Part shown: positions 57,716 to 64,000 of the stretch, one piece after another | Layout of the letters: each line of letters opens with the position of its first letter | Position numbering within the stretch: position 1 is the stretch's first letter | Origin: Euphorbia lathyris | Lineage: Eukaryota > Streptophyta > Magnoliopsida > Malpighiales > Euphorbiaceae | Direction: 5' to 3' | Assembly: GCF_963576675.1 (NCBI RefSeq) | Contig: NC_088916.1 | Coordinates: 87,313,501-87,377,500 of the forward strand | Length of the DNA stretch: 64,000 nt | The notes under the pieces: generated by a model | Seen by the model: the letters and a program-made list of their open reading frames with translations, nothing else | Databases searched by the model: none | What the model was told of the DNA's origin: nothing | Program-made: the position numbers and the translations under genes

Positions 57716-59790
57716 GAATGCATAGACTCTTTCGAAATTCCTCAAACACAACTTGGGGAAGGCCTTTGGTAAAGATGTCAGCTATTTGATAACGTGAAGG
57801 AACATGCAAAACACGTACCTCGCCCTTAGCAACCTTTTCACGAATAAAATGCATATCCATCTCAATGTGCTTAGTTCGCTGATGTTGAACAGAATTTCCT
57901 GACAGGTAAATCACACTAACGTTATCACAATATACCAACGTGGCCTTTTGGTTAGGACAATGAAGCTCAAGTAAAAGATTACGTAGCCAACATGACTCAG
58001 AAACAACATTAGCAACCCCTCTATATTCAGCCTCGGCACTGGACCGGGAAAGAGTTGCTTGGCGTTTAGCAGACCAGGAGATAAGATTGTCCCCAAGAAA
58101 TATGCAATAACCCGAGGTTGATCGTCTAGTGTCCGGACAACCGCCCCAATCAGCGTCGGTATAGGCCAAAAGAGTGGATGTGGAGCTCGGAAAATGATGA
58201 AGACCATGAGAAATAGAACCCTGAACATACCAAATAATACGCTTGAGAGCATGCATATGGACCTCCCTCAGATCATGCATGAACAAACATACCTGCTGAA
58301 CAGCATAAGTGATATCGGGTCGAGTAAAAGTCAGATACTGAAGAGCTCCGGCAAGACTCTGATATTGGGAAGGATCGGCATATGGTGGACTGTCAGTAGC
58401 AGAAAGCTTAGACTTAGTATCCACATGCGTGAAGGAAGGTTTACAAGATGACATTCCCGCATGCTCAACAATTTCTTTGGCATATTTCTTTTGAGATAAA
58501 AACAAACCACCGGAATTACGAGTAACCGCAATACCAAGAAAATAGCTCAAGGGACCCAAATCCTTCATAGCAAATTCGGAGCTAAGAGTAGAAATAATGT
58601 GCTTACGAAGAGCATCAGAGGAAGCTGTGAGGATGATGTCATCGACATATAACAACATATAAGCAATATGTGACCCATGATGATAAATAAAGAGGGAGTG
58701 ATCAGAAGTACTATGAATAAATCCAAGAGTACACACAAAATCTGCAAATCGCTTGTACCAAGCACGAGGGGCTTGTTTGAGGCCATACAAGGATTTCTTC
58801 AACAGACATACATGATTCGGCTTGTCAGGATCCCGATAACCAACCGGTGGATGCATATACACGGTTTCTTTCAATTCACCATGTAAGAAAGCATTTTTGA
58901 CATCCAATTGATGGATATCCCAATGCTTGGAGAGAGCCAAACTGAGAACAGTACGAATAGTTGCGGGTTTTACAACCGGACTAAACGTTTCACCACAATC
59001 AACGCCCACCTACTGAGTTTTCCCATCACCTACAAGACGGGCTTTATGCCTCTCAAAAGAGCCATCAGAATGCTCTTTATGAGCAAAAAACCACAAAGAA
59101 CGAATAACATTAACATCAGGTGGACGAGGCACCAACACCCACATCTTATATTTAATAAGAGCATTAAATTCATCATCCATAGCAGTTTTCCAATTCCGAT
59201 CATGAAGAGCAGACACGGGGTTACGAGGAAAATGAGACCTAGACACGACGGTATTTAGCTTAAATTGACTCTTGGGTTTAAAAATCCCACGTTGACTCCT
59301 AGTAACAGGACGGGAAGACATATTGGGAAGAGGAGGTAATGGTGGTGGAGTTGGGATCCGTGAGGGAAGTAGAGGTGGGCTGTTTGTATGATGGGAAGGA
59401 GAGGCCAAGATATCAGATGGGATCAGATTTGGGCTTGGCAAGGATGGTTCCAATGGACCAGCGACATGGGTCGGGTGAGAGAGGGCCGGATAAGAGTGGC
59501 TGCCCACGGCTAATAGGAGGGATGTTTTGGGCTTGGGTTGGGGTAGAAACCAGCGGGGTGTCAAGAGGAGGCCCATTAGTGAGATGAAATTGCACATAGG
59601 GTGTAAGTCCATGATCCAAAAAATCATAACTAGACACAGTGGGTGGAGGAATAGTGGCGAAAGGAAATTGAGTTTCATAAAAGATCACATGACGACATAC
59701 TATGATTTTCTTAGACTCCATATCATAACATTTATACCCCCGGTGATGAGACGGATAGCCTAAAAAGACACAAGACGGATATTCTAACAA
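57716..59790 (-). pseudogene. Copia-C integrase C-terminus, RT and ribonuclease H
   Basis: From right to left: the integrase end and linker (CVFLGYPSHHRGYKCYD, near 59780), a Ser/Pro-rich linker, and the RT N-terminus (WKTAMDDEFNALIKYKMWVL). After a TAG stop at about 59010 come the remaining RT (DVKNAFLHGELKETVYM, YGLKQAPRAWY, LLYVDDIILT) and ribonuclease H (YTDADWGGCPDTRRSTSGY, SSAEAEYRGVA, KHIEMDMHFIREKV, ADIFTKGL). A frameshift lies near 59670. The frame runs to 57716, where the Tat-like LTR begins. Domain order and motifs are canonical, and the gene is inactive. Confidence 0.92.
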
Positions 59791-60453
59791 TTCAAAGCTT
59801 TCAATCTCATTTCTTACTGTTTAAAGAATATCCATCACTCAAAATTCCAACTGTTACCTTATCCGATTTTTCCACCATTGTTCCAACAGCTTCAAAGCTT
59901 TTTTAACTTCATTCTCTTTTATTCAAACTTGTCTTTACAGCCATAGTTAATTTTCTCCAAGCCTTCTAATCATATTTCTAGCCTTCCATTTTACTTAACA
60001 TCAATTAATTTTCAGCTCACATACAATCATTCCAGCAATCACTTTGTCTAATTTATTTCACCATTGTTGTAGTATCTTCCAAACTTTTAAGCTCCACCCC
60101 TTCAGCCTAAAATCGTCCGAAACCATAAGGTTTAACTCCCACTTTGTGAAATCATTTTCGGCCATATTTTTTGAGTTTTCTCAAGTCTATTTTTCTCGAT
60201 TTCCTGAAATTATCTTAAAGGTATTGTTGCTTTTTTTCTCGTATCTACTTAAATTTATTATCGAAATTCACTTAATTTTCACATCATATTCACTCATTTC
60301 CCAGCTGAATTATACACCGATCATTATCCATAACCACGACACTACTTCCAGCTTCAATAACTCAAAATTGTCATTTGTTTTGACTTCAAGCTTGTCATTT
60401 CAATTTTTATTTCGTTAACGCATTTGATTATTTCAATTTCCAAATTTTTTAAG
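59791..60453. other. Unidentified AT-rich flank of the LINE
   Basis: Pyrimidine-rich sequence without a recognisable gene. It resumes at 63748 after the LINE insertion. It replaces the expected upstream half of Copia-C, so it belongs to another insertion or a deletion junction. Confidence 0.4.
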
Positions 60454-60739
60454 TTATTTATTATATTGGAACTCCGCCTGTGAGGGTCACTTGGTGGCCT
60501 TTAGAGCCGGTCCCAAGCCCGGACAAAGGAGGAGTGTTGCGGTATGTTTGTGGCGGCCAACGTAAAACTTAGCCACATCTTATGACATGAACCATACTAT
60601 AAATACCGTTGGGGTGTTCCCTACTCAGCGATGCGCTGCACTTCCTAGACCCGGGTGTAGTGATAAATGTGCAAGGGTTGCTAGGTCATCGCCCTGAAGC
60701 GGCGCGCCACCACAAGACCCGGGGGTGGTGTCAAATATG

Positions 60740-61650
60740 CAAGGGTTGCGGGTAAATAAGCTAGTCCACGGTAATGGTAGGGTTAGGGGTAAGGGTAGTA
60801 GGTTACGCTTTGGGACATGGAACATAGGTTCTTTGACAGGAAGATTAGCTGAAATTGTAGATGTTATGAAGAGGAGGAGAATAAATATAATGTGCCTACA
60901 AGAAACCAAGTGGGTTGGAGCTAAGGCTAGAGAGATAGTTCCTTGGGGTTATAAGCTTTGGTACTCAGGAAAGGATAAAGGTAGAAATGGAGTAGGTATT
61001 CTTATTGATAGGGAGTATATTGATGATGTAGTAGCGGTGTCTAGGAAGAGCGATATAATTATGAGTGTTAAGCTAGTGATAGGGGATGAGGTTGTGAATG
61101 TCATTAGTGCATATGCGCCACAAATAGGATTAGATGTCTCTATCAGACAAGCTTTTTGGGAGGACCTAGAGGAAGTGGTGCAACAGGTTCCTAGGGATGA
61201 AAAAATGGTATTGGGGGTGATCTCAATGGACACGTGGGTTCTAGGCGAGATGGGTTTGAGAGTGTTCATGGAGGGTATGGTTTTGGAGATAAGAATGAAG
61301 CAGGAAATGATATTTTGGAATTCGCATCAGCCTATGACTTGAGTATCATGAACACATGGTTTATGAAGAGAACATCCCACTTAGTGACTTATCGGAGTGG
61401 CGGTAATGCGAGCCAAATTGACTTCTTCTTAGTAAGGAGTGCTTGGAGAAAGAGTTATATTGATTGTAAGGTGATCCCTGGTGAGAGTACGACAACCCAA
61501 CATAGAGTAGTGGTGCTTGATTTTCGAAGTAGGAAATGTATAAGAAAACAAACACCACAAGTAGAGACTAAGATTAAGTGGTGGAAATTGCAAGGGGAGA
61601 ATCAACAAAAATTTGTGGATGAGATGACCAAAAAAATGTTTGGACTTGTA
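60740..61650 (+). pseudogene. RTE endonuclease domain
   Basis: APE-type endonuclease motifs appear in order: TWNIGSL, LQETKW, SAYAPQ, then after a 1-base frameshift near 61215 DLNGHVGSRRDGFES, and finally IDFFLVR and TTTQHRVV. Such enzymes nick the target DNA to prime reverse transcription. A second frameshift near 61645 separates it from RT. Confidence 0.88.
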
Positions 61651-61652
61651 AT

Positions 61653-63653
61653 ATGGATTTAGATATAGATTCGATATGGACTAAGATGGAGCATAGTGTA
61701 AGGGAAGTAGCGAAGGAAGTTCTAGGGGAATCTAAAGGTAGTATGCCACCGGGTAAGGATACATCTTGGTGGACAGAAGAAGTACGACAAACAGTAAAGA
61801 GTAAGCGAGAATCCTATAAAATATTGGGGAAATGTAGGAGTGACGAGAACTATGAAAAATACAAAGAGGCTAAAAGGGAAGTAAAGAAGGTCATACGAGA
61901 TGCTAGAGCAAAGGTGAATCGGGATCTGTATACAAGATTGGATACGAAAGAAGGGGAAAGAGACATATATAGAATTCCTCGAATGAGAGATAAGAAGACG
62001 CGAGATCTCGAAAAAGTTAAATGTGTGAAGGATGTGGACCAGAAAGTCCTAGTTGGAGATAAGGATATGAAGGAACGATGGAGGTCCTATTTTGATGACT
62101 TATTTAATGGAGATCGCAGACAAGACGTTGGAGATATAAGTATCCATCACGATATGATAAATCATGAATGCCTTCGGAGAATTCAAAAGGATGAAGTCAA
62201 AATGGCATTAAGTAAGATGAAGTTGAAGAAAGCAATAGGACCGGATGGCATCCCTATTGAGATTTTGAGATGTTTGGGAGAAAGAGGAATCGAATGGTTG
62301 ACGACGTTCTTCAACAAAATTTGGAGAAACAATAAGATGCCATCAGAATGGAGGAAAAGTATCTTAATCCTTTTGTATAAGAACAAAGGCGATGTCCAAG
62401 ATTGTGCCAACTATCGGGGAATCAAATTAATGAGTCACACTATGAAACTTTGGGAGCGAGTGATCGAACAAAGGCTAAGGAGGACGGTGAAGATCTCGGA
62501 AAACCAGTTTGGCTTTATGCCGGGAAGATCAACTATGGAAGCCATCCATCTAATGAGACAATTAATGGAGCACTATCAAAGTAAGAAGAAAGACTTGCAT
62601 ATGGTTTTCATTGACTTGGAGAAAGCATATGATAAGGTACCAAGGGAAGTACTTTGGTGGGCCTTGATAAGGAAAGGCATTTCGTGGAAATATATTGACA
62701 TCATAAAGGACATGTATGAGGGAGCATGCACGAGTGTACGTACTACTGTTGGGAAGACTGAAGAGTTTCCTATTACGATTGGAGTGCATCAAGGTTCCGC
62801 ACTAAGCCCATTTCTTTTTGCCATCGTTATGGATGAACTAACATGTTCACTTCAAGATGGTATACCATGGTGCATGCTGTTTGCAGATGATATTGTGTTG
62901 GTTGATGAGACGAAAGAAGGAGTGGAGAGGAAGTTGGAACTATGGAGACAAACTCTAGAATCTAGAGGCTTTAAGTTGAGCCGAAGTAAGACAGAATATT
63001 TCGAGTGTAAGTTTAGCGGCCATAGGAGTAGGGAGGCAAGGACAATCACCCTAGATGGCAGAGTTGTTCAGGCCTCGGATTGCTTCCGGTATTTAGGATC
63101 TATTATCCAAACTGATGGAAAAGTAGATGGAGATGTTGCTCATAGGATTAAAGCTGGTTGATCGAAGTGGAAGAGTGCTACGGGTTTCCTTTGTGACCCC
63201 GACATGCCTAACAGATTGAAGGGAAAATTCTACCGGACGGCAATTAGACCAGCATTGTTATATGGTACGGAGTGTTGGGCAGTGAAACACTGCCACATCC
63301 ATAAGATGTCGGTGGCGGAGATGCGTATGTTGAGATGGATGTGTGGTCATACGAGAAAGGATCGGGTGAGTAATGAAATAATTAGGACAAAAGTAGGGGT
63401 CACATCTATTGAGAATAAAATGAGAGAAAACCGACTAAGGTGGTTTGGCCATGTGAGACGTAGAGCGCTTGATGCGCCGATTAGGAGAACCGAAGAGTGG
63501 CAAAGGGATGTAGTGGTGAGGGGTAGGGGAAGACCTAAGCAAACTTGGAGGAGGGTGATCGAGAGTGATATGAGTTTACTGGGAATTGAGAAAAATATGG
63601 TAGTGGATAGGATAGAGTGGAGGGAGCGAATTTGTGTCGCTGACACGACTTGA
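61653..63653 (+). pseudogene. RTE reverse transcriptase
   Basis: The 502-codon frame has the RT blocks [74 protein letters not shown] and the catalytic [12 protein letters not shown] at 63160 (probably from TGG in IKAGW) cuts off the C-terminal part. That part continues in frame to 63653 with YRTAIRPALLYGTECWAVK and RMLRWMCGHTRKDR. Apart from that stop the domain looks complete. Confidence 0.92.
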
Positions 63654-63747
63654 TTTCACGATTTTATATGATGGTTCATGTTAGCCGACCCCGAATCATT
63701 TCGTGACTAAGGCTTTGTTGTTGTTGTTGTTTATTTATTATATTGGA

Positions 63748-64000
63748 CCCAATTCCTCTATGGAATTGACGTAAGTTCAATTGTAATTTCCTGTTTCTTT
63801 TCCAATTCAACAATTGTAATCAAATAATTTTTTAAATGAATAAAAAGGAAAAAAGTTACCAACTCCACACCTCGAAAACAGAACAAGACTTTTTAAGCAT
63901 GTCTTCTGGTTGAACCACAAAAAGAACAGATCATTCATCACTCAGGAGGTTATTTTAATATTATTAGATTGTTTTATTTTCTTCTTAACTCGGAAATTTG
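63748..64000. other. Right flank of the LINE, nothing recognised
   Basis: AT-rich sequence that continues the DNA left of 60454. No ORF or repeat is recognised. Confidence 0.4.

Larger units (their letters stand above)
42519..59790 (-). mobile_element. Copia-C: degenerate Ty1/copia element split by a Tat-like gypsy element
   Basis: This minus-strand copia element has its 3' LTR and stop codon at the left (about 42519-42730). Its RT, ribonuclease H and integrase C-terminus are on the right (57716-59790). The Tat-like element (42731-57715, TSD GAATG) is inserted close to the end of pol. The N-terminal half of the polyprotein and the 5' LTR are missing right of about 59790, where unrelated sequence begins without a clear TSD. 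Confidence 0.85.
60471..63730 (+). mobile_element. RTE-type LINE, full length (3260 bp)
   Basis: A 17-bp direct repeat TTATTTATTATATTGGA (60454-60470 and 63731-63747) flanks an element that ends in a (TTG)n tail, typical of the RTE clade. It has a leader of about 250 bp, an endonuclease domain and a reverse transcriptase. Length, single coding unit and simple-repeat tail fit plant RTE elements. Two frameshifts and one stop make it inactive, though the perfect TSD shows recent insertion. Confidence 0.92.

Overview
This window is transposon-rich nuclear DNA of a flowering plant, probably a eudicot and probably from heterochromatin. I found no intact host gene, rRNA, tRNA or CRISPR array. Nearly all of it is a nest of transposable elements inserted into one another. 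Target-site duplications (TSDs) at exact coordinates let most of the layers be read directly.

Layout. 1-10975: Copia-A, a broken minus-strand Ty1/copia element. It is split at codon level by a structurally complete Ty3/gypsy element of CRM type (26-6563, TSD TAATG). 10980-20885: about 10 kb of GC-richer DNA without long ORFs that resembles plant mitochondrial intergenic DNA (a NUMT candidate). It carries LINE and copia scraps. 20890-24005: the 5' part of a plus-strand copia element (Copia-B). 24006-40556: a 16.5 kb autonomous-type CACTA (En/Spm) transposon, CACTA-1, inserted in the Copia-B pol frame with TSD ATA. It holds a broken TNP2 transposase, a broken Transposase_24-type gene, a captured and internally duplicated PsbTn (photosystem II 5 kDa protein) pseudogene, two hAT-like elements, a foldback MITE and a 2.27 kb solo LTR. 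40557-40746: Copia-B resumes. 40747 onward: the left end of a second, different CACTA (CACTA-2), which holds a RecQ-helicase exon fragment.

About 42519-59790: Copia-C, another minus-strand copia element, split at 42731-57715 by a Tat-like gypsy element (693-bp LTRs, TSD GAATG). That element contains a non-autonomous Athila-like element (46200-53174, TSD GCTGG) in its interior and a 1.39 kb solo LTR (56183-57573, TSD GTACA) in its 3' LTR. 60471-63730: a full-length RTE-type LINE with a 17-bp TSD, in sequence I cannot identify.

The genes do not form a host pathway. Each coding block is the replication or transposition machinery of its own element, and most are disabled by stops, frameshifts or later insertions. 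The least damaged is the CRM-like gag-pol. The most notable points are the two host-gene captures by CACTA elements, GC-rich palindrome arrays in the Athila-like element, a repeated GCCCCGCG-type motif in the CRM-like LTR overlapping the end of pol, a Tat-like element whose pol fragments are out of order, and the organelle-like block. I did not find convincing evidence of a wholly new biological system.
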